In this document: piece by piece, positions 25,258 through 36,854 of the stretch
Numbering within the stretch: position 1 is the stretch's first letter
How the letters are laid out: each line of letters begins with the position of its first letter
Source: Mangifera indica
Lineage: Eukaryota; Streptophyta; Magnoliopsida; Sapindales; Anacardiaceae
Assembly (NCBI RefSeq): GCF_011075055.1
Contig: NC_058151.1
Location: 7,272,251-7,336,250 of the forward strand
Length of the DNA: 64,000 bases
Direction of reading: 5' to 3'
Position numbers and translations under genes: made by a program
Notes under the pieces: generated by a model
The model's database searches: none
What the model saw: only the letters and a program-made list of their open reading frames with translations
What the model was told of the DNA's origin: nothing

Positions 25258-27075
25258 TATTAGGGTAAATGCCCTAGAGCAAATTGATTTGACATTTGTA
25301 ATTGTAATTTATCTCATTAATTAATAAAAGATTTATAATTATTCAGTTCATATGCTTGTCTATTATATGATTATGTGAATAATATGCCCTTAAAATGATA
25401 AAATTATGACAAGGGAATTAGACGACTAATCATGGGAATCCTATACACATATTAGATGATCATTTTAGAAATATCCATAATCCCGACATTACAATGACTA
25501 AGGGCATATGTAATGGTGATAAGATTATCATAATGTTGAGCGTCCCCTCTGAACGGTAGCGATAGTTCTTATGTGTTAAAGTTGTTTACTAACAGTTTAG
25601 TGCAACATATGAGTATATGTTGTAGACGTATTCATTGGACTGACCACACTAGAAGATATCCATATAGATGGTTACTCCAATGTCTATGGAACAAATCCTT
25701 TGAACACCACAGGTGCATGTGATCCCTTGACTTGAGGTTGTCAGACTATCTCGTATCAGGATCGGTATTATTTGACAGTATCTAAGATATTGCTATAATA
25801 GAGGTATTGTAAAGTGAACAACCATATTGTGAGATACATGGAGGCTATTCTTGATCAATAAATGATTCGTCACTCATAAGCACATGAGAACATATCTCAT
25901 ATACGAATACTAAAAGACATTCAAGACTGCTTGAATTTGTGGCTACAGTGGGATAAGGTTATAGCCTAATTTGTGTAAGTTATTAATGTGTATTAGCTTC
26001 ATATCGAAGAACTACTAAGATAGACACACTTCTATGTCTTAGCCTTAAGAGATATCAGTTGATGAAAAAAATTTAATTACACGTAATTATAATATTGTAA
26101 AAGTTTATAAAGATGTTCACTGACACTCTATCTTTTGGTTGGCCATGACAATTTGCTAAAGGCCAATCTTGGTCTATGTCTAAATTTGATTCAAATTTAA
26201 ATACTATTGGTTCGATAAAGAGCCTAAGGCTCACATGCATTAAAGTTTTAATATGAACCAAGATGCAAGGATCGTTTGACGATAATCCTAAGATCATAAA
26301 AAAAGAGAAATGTATGGATATGTTTTGATTGAAATCATTTGGTGTGCATGGTGCCACATGGCATCATGAAAATGCATTGCATGGTTTCGATTGGACCCAC
26401 TTAGGAGTCCAATTGAGTAAGGCCAAATAATAGATGCGAGTCCACCGATTAAGTCAATTTGTAGGTAAGGTGTTTTAATTAAACAAGGTTTCTTCAAAGT
26501 TCTTGTTCGATATAAAGTTTAAGTTGAGTTGAAATTCTAATTTAATTAGGATTGCTATATATTAAAACTTTCAAATAAATTAAAAGTCTTAATTTAATAA
26601 GAACTCTTGGATATTTTATCACCTAAATAGTTAGAGTCCTAACTAACTTAAGATTTGGCCAATGTTTAGTTGAATAAATTTTTTTTTAACACAACAATCC
26701 AAAACACATACATCCTAAATACACATCTCTATGCCTAGAATCTTGTTGACATAAGCTTTTATTATTGTGATCTAATTTCCAAGAACAAGTCAACAAAAGC
26801 CCTAACAGTCTTCTTTTTGGATTACGTTTTATTCGTGCTCTGCTTGGATGCCAAGGCATCGCCTCAAAATGATTGGATAGCGATCTTTACATAGAGTCAA
26901 GTCTTGGAAGAGCCAACAATATAGGTATAATTTCTAAACACCTTATGTCTTTTTAACGTGTACATGAATCTATGCATTAAAAAAAGTATCCTGAATGGGT
27001 TTTAGGATCTTTAATATTTTTAAAAAATTTTTAATTCTACAGTGCTACTAATTATTGGAGCCTTAAAACCTTACA
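25258..27075 (+). repeat. 3' LTR of element B
   Basis: Starts TATTAGGGTAAATGCCC (the terminal TG has become TA) and ends CCTTACA, matching the 5' LTR's ATATTGCA end. Frequent substitutions and indels against the 5' LTR show an old insertion. Confidence 0.85.
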
Positions 27076-27299
27076 TGAACATAGAAATCTCACAATCAAT
27101 TGATATGTATTAATCCTCTTGTTACAGTTCCATAATTCTAAGGGTATTCATTCAATTCACTTAAAATAAAGATAGTTGATAAAGAAAACTGTTATTTTAT
27201 AGTTGATAAAGATTCAATGATTGACTTTACATCACATACTCTAATAAACCATAATAATGAAACTATTTATTTTACAATTGTTGAAGTTTTCTAGCATTA

Positions 27300-28500
27300 T
27301 TTAATAAATGAGAGCGTTGCTACACTAACACTAAACAATGCAAATGTTAACACAATATCAATTTCTTATTTTCAAAATGAATTAGATCCATTTTGTGAAG
27401 GCAATTTTTACCATTAGAGATGTGACTACTACAAAATCAATTTAATTGTTAAAGTAGGTTTAGAAGCTATACAAGACTCTGTAGAGAGAGTGTGCATGAT
27501 TATCAAAATTATTGTTTGTAGGAATGCATGGTGGAAATAGTATGTAAATATTGCAAACAAGAGTATTTATCCATTAAACCATGGAAATTCTTTGCAACAT
27601 GGTTGTTCAATGGAAATCAACCTTGGAAAAGGCTCTTCCAATCACACTTCAAATTATAAACTTTGTTAACTGAAAGAATTCCCTAGATGTAGTCGTAGAC
27701 CATTTGATTGGAGGGTTTACCAAATATTTTAATTATTTTTCACAATTCCACTAATTTATTAAATAATATTTATTATTCTACTACTTAGTGTTGAATATTT
27801 TGCTTCAAATTTGTAAAAATTTTAATAGATATAGAGATGATCTAGACTTACTTAAAATTGTTTCAGATATGAAGAAAATTACCATAAATTTTGGTTAGAT
27901 ATTTCAATCTTATATAGATTCGGTTGTGTTTTGGATGTTAGGTTAAGTTAGAACATGTTGATACCTATAGTTACTTAAATAAAAAACTCTTTAAAATGCT
28001 TTTTATTTGAGAAACTTTGACAGTCTTTTTTTTCTTATATCAGAATAGATATAGAAGATTAATGCATGACACTAAAGATTGGTAGGAAATTGATGAAAAT
28101 GTACATACAGTGCAATCGAGTATTTGAACAATTATGGAACTAAGTAGCAATACTAGATGTAGAAGCTCTAACATGAGCAGATATGAACCAACTAAGGTAC
28201 AAGATATCTTCAAATGGATTTATTGTACATGACCAGGAAGGAGAAACAAGAGATAGATGTGTTTCAATGGTTGAACCAAATGTAACTTGATTCCTCATTA
28301 TAGCTCAAATGACACATGACATTTTTTTAATGTTAGTTTCTATGATTGCGTTTGAGTTAGTCTTCTATTCTCAATTAGTAACCACGTTGTTAATGTCATT
28401 ACTTGTCTGCACAATAGGATACATGGAGATGGAAGACTACAATACTCAAACCTCTTCAAACACATATTTGAAAGACACTGATAAGGATAATAATACTTAG
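27300..28500 (+). pseudogene. hAT-family transposase relic
   Basis: Pieces match a plant hAT transposase in order. Near 27320-27400 is a 'LTLNNANVN' block (usually 'TLDNASAND'). Next, around 27410-27480, is 'RCDYYKINLIVKVGLEAIQDSVERV', the counterpart of the conserved 'RC.AHI.NLIV..GL' region (residues quoted with breaks in the source frame). Near 28290-28420 lies the C-terminal dimerisation block, 'AQMTHDIFLMLVSMIA' (usually 'ARDILAIPVSTVA'). Stops and shifts interrupt it throughout. The upstream part may begin before element B, where 17100-17340 has a hAT-like leader and an ATG at 17301. If so, copia B landed inside this transposon. Confidence 0.6.
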
Positions 28501-28813
28501 TTTGTAAAATTTTATTATATTGTTTAATCATAATTTGAAATTTGAAATTTGTATATTATATCTTTTAATCATTCAATTCCAAATTAATGGTACATGTGCA
28601 TCATTTAATTACAACTTATATTAATCATATTTAGTACTTATTTGTTTTTAAAATTTAATTTATTATTTTCATTTTATAGTTAAAAAATTAATTTAAAGTA
28701 TATAAAGGTGTAATAAAATAAAAGTAAGCAAAAAATATAATAATATTTGTGATTATAAATTTAAAATTTTTAAAAAATTATTAACCAAATGTTATAAAAG
28801 GATAAAAAAAATT
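28501..28813. other. AT-rich spacer
   Basis: About 310 bp of AT-rich sequence between the hAT relic and element C. I see no gene or clear repeat. Confidence 0.6.
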
Positions 28814-29136
28814 TGGCAGCAAAAAATTATGCAGGAGAATAAAATTAAAAAAAAAAAACAAAAGGAGAAAGAATATTTTATTCTTTATCACAAAATACAA
28901 AATTGAATACAATTAGCTTATAAATATTGCCTTTATATAGACATAGATACCAACAAATACAGCAAAAAAGAAATAACTAAATCCTAAAATCAAGACTATA
29001 TCTCCATCATGCCTAAAAAATAGCAACTTGTTTCAACATGCCTAAAGAATAGCAACCAGATCTTAGATAATATAACAACTAATAAGACTTATTCAACAAT
29101 AAATGATACTATAGAATCAGGATTAACAAACCAACA
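28814..29136 (-). repeat. 3' LTR of element C
   Basis: Begins on the element strand with TGTTGGTTTGTTAATCC at 29136 and ends near 28814. It matches 32203-33210 once the insertion there is removed. An A/G-rich tract (AAAAGAGA, 29137-29144) precedes it on the element strand. Confidence 0.85.
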
Positions 29137-29144
29137 TCTCTTTT

Positions 29145-31080
29145 AATTCTAATTCGAGAAAGTCATCATTTTGAGCATACACTTCAACTTGGCAAATGTC
29201 TCATACTTCAAAGGTTTGGTGAAAACATCAGCCACTTGGTCTTCAGACTTGCAATACACCAACTCAATTGCTTTCTTCCCAACTTGATCTCTTAAGAAAT
29301 GATAATGTATGCCAATGTGTTTGCTTCTTCCATAGGTGACATGATTCTTTGCTTAGTCGATTATAGAAACATTAACAACAAATATTTTCATTGGCTTTTC
29401 AATTGGAAAGTGAATTTGGCTCATTGCAGCACAACCATATTGCTTGACATGCACTTGAAATTGTAGCTACATATTCTACTTCACAAGTTGAAAGTGCAAC
29501 TAGAGACTACTTCTTTGAAGGCCATGAACAAGTTGTAACCCCAAAGTTAAAACAATAACCAGAAGTGCCTTTTTGATCATATAAATCTCCACCCTAATCA
29601 CTGTCTAAGAAACCTATAAGAGCACAATTAATAGATGAAGAATAGAATAAACCATGATTATAAGTGCCTTTTAGGTACCATATGATTCTTTTGGCCATTT
29701 GCATATGAGATTGATGAGGAGATTCCAAAAAATTGCTAATCAAACCAACACCATAACAATTGTCTGGCCTTATGCATGTGAGATATCTCAAACTCCCAAC
29801 AATGTGCTTGAAATAAATGGAATCAATATGTCTATAATCACCTTTCTTGGAAAATTTGGTATGAACTTCCATAGGAGTTCTTAGAGTATTGCAATCATAA
29901 ATACGAAACTTCTTTAAAATTTCAATGGCATGATTTTTTTAGCAAATAAAAATCCCATATTCTTTTTGCACTACTTTAATACCAAGGAAATATGACATAA
30001 GCCCAAGGTCTATCATCTCAAACTCTTGCATCATAGTCCTTTTGAACTCTTCAATCATTCTGGAATTATTGCCTATGAATATTAGATTATCAACTTCATC
30101 ATCAAAAGCGACCTCATAATCTTGTAGATGTATTGATTGTTGGTGTTGTCACTTTAGCCTTCCAGATTTTGTTAGGGCCTATGGCAATAAAGTTTTTTGA
30201 GTAGAATTGAGACTACTTTGTTTATGATGGGAACATCTATGTCTTCTTCAAGAATAGAGATAACACATTTCTAAGAGTCGCTATGGGTATCCATATTCTA
30301 TTACCAAGCTTCCTTTTTAGCAAAAGTTACATCTCAACTTACAATCACCATTTTTGTCTCAAGATTGAACAATTTGTACCTCCCACACTTGTAACCAACA
30401 AAAATTGTCTTCTCTACTTGATGATCTAGCTTTTTTTTTTTCTTTGTCAGAATGTGAGCATAAGTAATAAAACCAAATACTTTAAGATGTTTCACACTTA
30501 GTTTGAAACCACTTCATGCTTCAATAGGGGTGATCTTTTGAACATTCTTTGTTGGAGACCTATTCAACAAGTAAATAGAACATGAAACAACTTCACCCTA
30601 GAATAAATTCTTTCACCTTTAGCATGTTTCTTGCCATGTCTATTATGGTTCTGTTCTTCCTTTCAACAACTCTATTATGCTACAGAGTATAGGGAAAAGT
30701 GACTTTATGTTTTATTCATTGTTCTTCACAATATTTATTAAATTCATTGGAAGTATACTCACCTCCACCATCAGTTTGCATAATCTTAATGAGATAGCCA
30801 CTTTGTTTTTCAACTTGCACGTTAAACTTCTTAAAGTAATCAAAAACTTTAGAATTCTTTTGTAAAAAAAAAAAAAAAAACTAAATTTTTCTAGTAAAAT
30901 CATCAATAAAGGTCAAGAACTACGTATTACCACCATTTGATAGAATATTCATTAGGCCACATACGTCGGAATGAATGAGCTCTAGTGGTTGTGTTGCATG
31001 TCGTTGTTTTGCTATAAATGACAATCTATGATTCTTTCCAAAAGTGCAAACCTCACAAAATTGTTTTGGATGATGAATAC
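29145..31080 (-). pseudogene. Pol of element C (integrase, partial RT, RNase H)
   Basis: On the minus strand, 30300-30900 holds the integrase core: words like '[15 protein letters not shown]' near 30750-30790 and 'NRTIIDMARNML' near 30620-30660. At about 30120-30180 the sequence jumps to late RT ('NLIFIGNN', where the YVDD motif should sit, is damaged). 29594-29872 is the conserved RT end, with 'HIVGSLRYLTCIRPD' and 'GTYNHGLFYSS'. RNase H with 'STCEVEYVA' follows to about 29420. Early RT is deleted, and there are many stops. Confidence 0.8.
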
Positions 31081-31162
31081 AAGGCAAGCCTTTCACCATA
31101 TTTCTCTTTGCAAACTTTTTTTAACTTTGAAAGTTCAAATGTCCAAAACGAATATGCCACAA

Positions 31163-32160
31163 CTAAGATTCACCATCCATAATAGCATTGAGACCTATCG
31201 TCATCATCTTCTTGTGCATAATGAGCCTTCTGAGTATTATCCTTATATTTGTATTCACTTGAATAATGACCACATTTATAGCAAGAATAACACTCAATAT
31301 TGGATTTGTCATACCTTCCTTTGCCATATCCATATCCATGTCCACGACCACAACTTTTTGAATTTTGTTGAAGACTAGAATTTGATTTTTTCTGGTCATA
31401 GCTTCCAAGTACTCCATGATTTTTGTTATGGCCACCATGACCTCTATTAAAGTGATAGCCAGGACGTCTTCATCCTCTACCATGAGAACTACCATTCTTT
31501 TGACTTGTTTCACCACCTTGATAACCTTTGATAGAGACGTAGCTGTGAACGACTTGCTCAATTTATTTCTCATTCATATTTTGCTTATAGACTTGTAAGG
31601 TGTTGAATACCTCCTCGATGGTCATTAAGGACAAATTATAGGCTTCTTCAATTGGCACCATAACATGCTCAAATCTGGGGTTTGACAACCTCAAGATTTT
31701 CTTTACCTTAGCTTGGTCTGTGCATTTTTGTCCATATATTTTCACTTGATTTGTCAAAGCAAGAACTTGACCAATGTAAGTTGCAATAGTTTCGAAGGAC
31801 TCCATTTGTAAAAGATCATATTGATGTCTCAAAGTTTGAAGTCGTACCTTCTTAACTCTTTCAACACCTTTGTATGACATCATCAAGATATCCTAGACTT
31901 GTTTTGACATGGTTGCTCTTGTAATCTTCTCAAAAACTTCATCATTCACCCCTTGATGGATGAAATATAATGTTTTTTTATTCTTCTTCTTGATCTCATA
32001 GTAGGCATTCTTTTATGTGTCATATGCGTTTTCTACTAGAATAGCTACCCCATTTTCCATGACATCTAGCAAATCATGATAATTGAACAACACTTGCATT
32101 TGGACATTCCACCAATTGTAATTTTTCCCATCTAAGATAGGAACTGAAACTTGAGTCGAG
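31163..32160 (-). pseudogene. Gag of element C
   Basis: 31563-31886 is the gag core of the UBN2 type, with 'VRLQTLRHQYDLLQM' and 'VKKILRLSNPRFEHV'. 31163-31573 continues into the Gly/Arg-rich nucleocapsid region, where an out-of-frame 'CYKCGHYS'-like knuckle is visible near 31260-31300. Upstream pieces reach 32160. Frameshifts divide it. Confidence 0.75.
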
Positions 32161-32175
32161 CTATTCATTACACTA

Positions 32176-32187
32176 GCTCTGATGCCA
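32176..32187 (-). other. Primer binding site of element C
   Basis: On the minus strand TGGCATCAGAGC, one change from TGGTATCAGAGC (initiator tRNA-Met). It lies about 15 bp inside the 5' LTR. Confidence 0.75.
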
Positions 32188-32202
32188 TTATTATAAATGG
32201 AT

Positions 32203-33210
32203 TGGCAATAAAAAAATACGCAAGAGAATAAAATAAAATAAAAAACAAAAGGAGGAAGAATATTTTATTATGTATCGCAAAATTAAAAACTAAACACAAT
32301 TAGCTTCTAAATGTTGTCTTTATATAGGCATAAATACCAACAAATACAACTAAAAGAAGCAACTAAATCCTAAAGGCCAAAGGACTTATTCCCACCCAAG
32401 GTATGTTGTTTTCCTAAATTTCTACCCTTTAATTTTGAAAATCTCATTTATCTACCCATAAGTGGTTAAGTATATTAGTTTTAAGAGCAAAATCATTATT
32501 TTATATTTAATATTAAAAATAAACTTAAATTAGATTTCATTTTTCCTCTCTAAACCCAAAAAACTAACAATTTTTCCTTAACCCAAGTTTTTAATAATAG
32601 TATTTTCCCCTTAGGGTTTTCAATTTTTCAGATTAATTTTTTTTTTATGATGAAGAGTCATTTCTAGTGATCTCCAGGCAACATCTCTCTCTCTTCGACG
32701 AGTCCTCCTTTTGGCATGTCCTCTTTTTGATGTTGTGTGGCATCGTCTTCATCAAAGAACGAAGACAACTTGTTTTCATCTCTGATGAAGACAAACTGTC
32801 TTCGTTTAGAGATGAAAACGAGGTCTTCATTGATGACTAAGGCTCTTCATTGACAAAGAGTTTTTATCATCGACGAAGACCTCATCTTCATTCTCTAACT
32901 ACGATGACGACATCATATAACACCGAAAAGAGGATGAGTCAAAAAGAGGACTTGTCGGAGAGGAAGATACGTTGTCTGGAGATCGCTAGAGAAGTCTCTT
33001 TGACGTCAAAAAAATTGAATCTAAAAAATTAGGTGGGAATAAGTTCTTTGGCTAATCCTAAAATCAAGATTATGTCTTCATCATGCCTAAATAATAGCAA
33101 CTAGTTTCAACATGTCTAAAGAATAACAACTAGATCTTAGATAATATAACAACTTATAAGACTTATTCAATAATAAAATATATTGTAGAATCAAGATTAA
33201 CAAACCAACA
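32203..33210 (-). repeat. 5' LTR of element C, split by a foldback element
   Basis: The left part 32203-32374 and right part 33054-33210 together match the 3' LTR. The intervening 679 bp plus one copy of the 9-bp duplication are foldback copy 2, inserted after the copia element. Confidence 0.85.
32375..33053. mobile_element. Foldback Mutator-type MITE, copy 2
   Basis: 679 bp with ends GGCCAAAGGACTTATTCCCA and its near complement, flanked by the perfect 9-bp duplication AATCCTAAA (32366-32374 and 33054-33062). The interior has clusters of cttcatcgacgaagac-like words with their complements. The right arm is shorter than in copies 1 and 4, so part has been lost. Open frames on both strands here are foldback artefacts. 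Confidence 0.85.
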
Positions 33211-34234
33211 CCAAAGACTCAGATTGGGCCCGGTCTTGGGGTTGATCTAGACTGTATATCTGGAGATAAAGTTTGGGTTAGTCCTTGTTTCCAAAGGCTC
33301 GGGCATTTGTCAGCTCAATTGAAACTCATTCTTCCCTAAAATGTGTGTGCATATATATTTCTCAACAGTAATTATATATTTCTCATCCTGTTGCATTTGC
33401 TTTGTGCATGGAATTTGGAAACACAACTTCTAAGCTCAGCTTCAATTCATTGCCAATCCTTTCTTTGATCGTCCGATATCTCTTCAACTTCCATTTCATT
33501 TTATTGTGTTTTGTAATTTTGAATTGAATTAAAGTGGAGTATAGGCAATGTTATAAGAGAAGAAGTAATTAGAGATGATTCATCGGATTCTAATGATTAC
33601 AAAGTGGTGGATTTTGAGAGATACTATCAAATCAACACGAGGAAGCTGATTTGATTTAATCATGAATTAGTTGCTACAATGGAGATACTTTAGTCATCAA
33701 AATATTATCACTAGATTCAGAGATCTCTGCAAAACTCTTTTTATCCATCCCGATAACAGGTTCTTTTCTCCATCTTAATTTTTAGTTATTTGATATTTTG
33801 TCAAAAATTAGTATTTATTATTAAAAAAAAACCATAAGTTTACTTAAGGAAATTGTAAAGGGTTGACTTGTAGAGTCATCATTCGCACCACTTAAATACA
33901 CGTGTTTAATTTTGACTGGTTTAAGAGACTTTGTGCAATTGCTGGCAACTTATTATAATATTTGTCCATATGAGACTTTTACCATCACAGTCTCACAGAT
34001 AGTGACGTACTTCATGTTTGAGGTCCCTTGTTTTCGCTTTCGTTAGTTGGAAGTTGTAACCAAATAAAAATTGTCATTATTAAAAAAATAAATAAATAAT
34101 AATATTTTTTCGAAGTTATTATAAAATAATGATATTACAATTCTCTCATATATGTTAAAATAAATCATGAAAGAATAATTTAAAGTTAATTCTTTTTAGT
34201 TCCCGTAATTTCAGTTTAGTACATTTAGGAATAA
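33211..34234. other. Region without a recognised gene
   Basis: About 1 kb of AT-rich DNA between element C and foldback copy 3. A short frame near 33540-33650 rich in Asp and Ser has no family I recognise and is too short to call. Confidence 0.5.
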
Positions 34235-34243
34235 TTGTTTCAA

Positions 34244-35123
34244 GACCAAATGATTATTTCTCACCCAAGTTTTAATCTAATCTTAAAAGTAGACCCGTAA
34301 TAGTTTAAAAATCTAAATACTCACTTATGCGCTAACTACAATTAAAATTTTTAATTAGATGTAAGGGTAAAATCATTAGTTTATCGTTAAACTCTAAAAT
34401 CTTAAAAATTTATATCATTTTCCCCCTAGTTTAGATTACTAATAATTTCTCCCTATGATTAAACTTTGAAAAAATTTACTTTTCCCCTATTTCTAGGTTT
34501 CATCTCCCAAGGCTTAGGAAATTTGTTGACTGATCTTCTCCGACGAAAATCGTTCAATGATTTTCTCTAACAAAGGAAGACCCTTTGTTAGACGAAAATT
34601 GTTTGGTAATTTTCTCCAACAAAGGAAGACCCTTTGTTATTTAGAACTAGACGACAAAACGTCGTCCAAATCAGGATGATGCTTCGTTATCCTTCGTCAC
34701 GTCGTTTAGACGAGATGATGAAGGACGACATTTCATCGTTTAGTTGATATAACAAAGGATGATGTTTCATCATTCTTCATGGTGGTGGGTGGTCGTCCTT
34801 TGTCATCCTTCATGATCCATTCGAAAAACATTGGCCATGAATTGGAATGGTGGTCGTTGAAGAAGATAAACAAACCTTAAGGGTGAAATGTTAACTTTTC
34901 AAACTTTAAGTATAGGAGTGAAGTATTAATTTTTAAAACCTAGAGGACAAATGATATAAATTTAGGATTTTAGGTTTTAGTGATAAAACAATAATTTTAC
35001 CCTTATTTTTAACTAAAAATTTAGATAATAGTTAACTCATAGACATGTGTTTAGGTTTTTAAACTGTCACAAATATACTTTTAAAATTGAGCAAAAAGTT
35101 GGTTGGAAAATTGTCCTTTGGCC
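34244..35123. mobile_element. Foldback Mutator-type MITE, copy 3
   Basis: 880 bp with ends gaccaaatgattatttctc and the complement of tggaaaattgtcctttggcc, flanked by the perfect 9-bp duplication TTGTTTCAA (34235-34243 and 35124-35132). It is the most diverged of the four copies. The interior has repeated gacgacgaaacatcatcc-like words and a duplicated 'ttttctccaacaaagg' block (34560-34640). Confidence 0.85.
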
Positions 35124-35417
35124 TTGTTTCAATTATTAAAGTTAAAAACATTACAATATAAAACATTAGCTTTATATTGAAATAACAAAGATATGCAATT
35201 TTTTTAAAATTATTAAAATGTTTTTTTTTTAAATAAATTGTGATGAATATATTTTAAGATGAATTTTATACAAAATTGTAATGTCTTATATTTTAAAACC
35301 TAGATTGGATTGGTCCAATCAATCGATTAATCTAATAATTTGAATGATGGTTCATCCTAATCAAACTCAAATAATGCATAAAGATCCTCTTGGTTTTTTT
35401 TTTTAAAGGATGGAGAG

Positions 35418-36697
35418 TGATGTGTGTATTTCATACACACAAATAGGGTTATAATAGTATAGTTTTAAAGTGAATTTTGGTCCATTTTGTCAAATTCTTT
35501 AAGTTTTATTTAATCTTGATGGCTTGATCTTATTTTGTTCTTTGAATTATATTTGTAGATGATTTGGAGTCATTCAAGCCCCTTTTAGAGTGAAAATAGA
35601 AGCTTAAAGAAGCAAATGAGAAGGGTTTACATCAAGAGGCAGAGAGTAATTATGGGCAGTCTTATGGTCATAATTGGTGCCCATAATTACTGGGCGTAAA
35701 TTAAAAAAAAAAAAAGAAAGAAAAACAGAAAATAGGGTTTAGTGATAGGTATAAAAAGAAAGTTACGTCTTCTTCACCAGGGGGAACCAAATATACAACA
35801 GCTCAAAGGATTTTTAGAGGGAAAAAGCTTCAAGAAACAAGTAGAAGAGGGAAGATCCAAGCTTAAGGATAGAAGACCCAAGAGAATCAAGATTTGAAGA
35901 CCTTAAAGTTTTTCTTATCTCTCTTATTATCTTCTTTCATTGATTCAAAATGTCTATCTCTCCAACTTTATCTTGTAGTTTGAACTTTATAACCATGAAT
36001 AGCTAATTTCCTTTGCTAGGGTTTATGATGAATCTATAAATTCTCAAGGATTATGTAATGGGTTTTGATTTTAATTAATGATGATGAATGTTCGATTTAG
36101 CAATTGTGATTTTAACTTCTTGCTTGGTGTTAGGGCCCAATACCATGCTTGTTTGTAGATTGGAGTGTGATATTGAGAAATACATACCCATTTAGTTCAT
36201 GCCTTTGCTAAACCTAGGATTTTATTTAGAGATAAATATAAACTTTTTGTGGGTAAATTGATTGTCATAGAAATTAATGGGTTTTGATTAACAACATACC
36301 ACGAAAGTAGGTAAGCTTTTAATCTTAACACGCCTAATTAACCTTGAGAGAGGAATTGGGTAAAATAGGATAATCAACCATCAACAATTCATCTTATCAT
36401 TGATTTTAATTGGATTCGTTACTGATTTTTGAGTAATTGATAGTGAAATCATAAACCCTAGGCTTCTTTATAATTGGTATTTCACTTATAATTTGTTAGG
36501 TAATTATTTTCCTTTGATAATTTCTATTTAGTTAGTCGCTTTATTTTATTGTTTTTAATTCAATCCCAATCCATAGCATTTTTATTTCTTTAGCTAATTT
36601 AAATTACAAAACAAACTAGTATTCAACAACCAATCTCTGTGGGACCGACATCTTTCTATATTACTTGATTGACTCGTATACTTGCGAGCCAAAGGCA
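35418..36697 (+). repeat. 5' LTR of element D
   Basis: Starts TGATGTGTGTATTTC. The end is placed at the CA at 36696-36697, about nine bases before the primer binding site, but could lie a few bases either way because the 3' LTR is too short to confirm it. It contains a perfect hairpin at 35646-35690 and a TATA-like 'ggtataaaaag' at about 35747. Confidence 0.75.
35646..35690. repeat. Hairpin in the LTR of element D
   Basis: Perfect 13-bp arms GTAATTATGGGCA (35646-35658) and TGCCCATAATTAC (35678-35690) with a 19-bp loop. The same structure is at 45532-45576 in the 3' LTR. It lies about 55 bp upstream of the TATA-like sequence, so it could be a protein-binding or RNA-structure element. Confidence 0.85.
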
Positions 36698-36706
36698 ATA
36701 AGTTTT

Positions 36707-36725
36707 TGGCGCCGTTGCCGGGGAT
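36707..36725 (+). other. tRNA-Asp primer binding site of element D
   Basis: TGGCGCCGTTGCCGGGGAT is complementary to the 3' end of plant tRNA-Asp(GTC) over 19 bases, including the CCA tail. Athila-type elements are known to use this primer. Confidence 0.9.
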
Positions 36726-36854
36726 TGGTGCTTTGTTGATATTAGTATAATTTGTAGTTTGGCTAGACTAGAGTTTTATTTTGTTTTATTTTATTTTTGT
36801 TCTATTTGATTTCTAGTTGTCTTTGTTCTTTCTTTGTAGGTACTTTATTGGTTT

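Larger units (their letters stand above)
17620..27075 (+). mobile_element. Degenerate Ty1/copia retrotransposon (element B)
   Basis: A complete but decayed element: 5' LTR 17620-19486, primer binding site, gag, protease, integrase, reverse transcriptase, RNase H, polypurine tract, 3' LTR 25258-27075. Integrase before RT is the copia order. LTRs of about 1.8-1.9 kb fit the long-LTR copia groups such as Angela, but the lineage is not proven. The LTRs differ at many positions and every gene is broken, so the insertion is old. No clean target duplication is seen (AAAAT against TGAAC). It lies just upstream of a hAT transposase relic. Confidence 0.85.
28814..33210 (-). mobile_element. Internally deleted Ty1/copia retrotransposon (element C)
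   Basis: A minus-strand element with short LTRs of about 320 bp at 28814-29136 and 32203-33210; the second is enlarged by a foldback insertion. The internal region is only about 3.07 kb, against 4 kb or more in a complete copia element. Gag and integrase pieces are present, but the first half of reverse transcriptase is missing. All genes are broken. No target duplication is seen (AAATT left, CCAAA right). Confidence 0.85.

Noticed and set aside
31028..31378. 116-codon plus-strand frame
   Set aside because: It is the antisense shadow of the copia gag and integrase region of element C.
33540..33650. Short Asp/Ser-rich frame resembling a host exon
   Set aside because: Too short, no splice sites I trust, and no family recognised.
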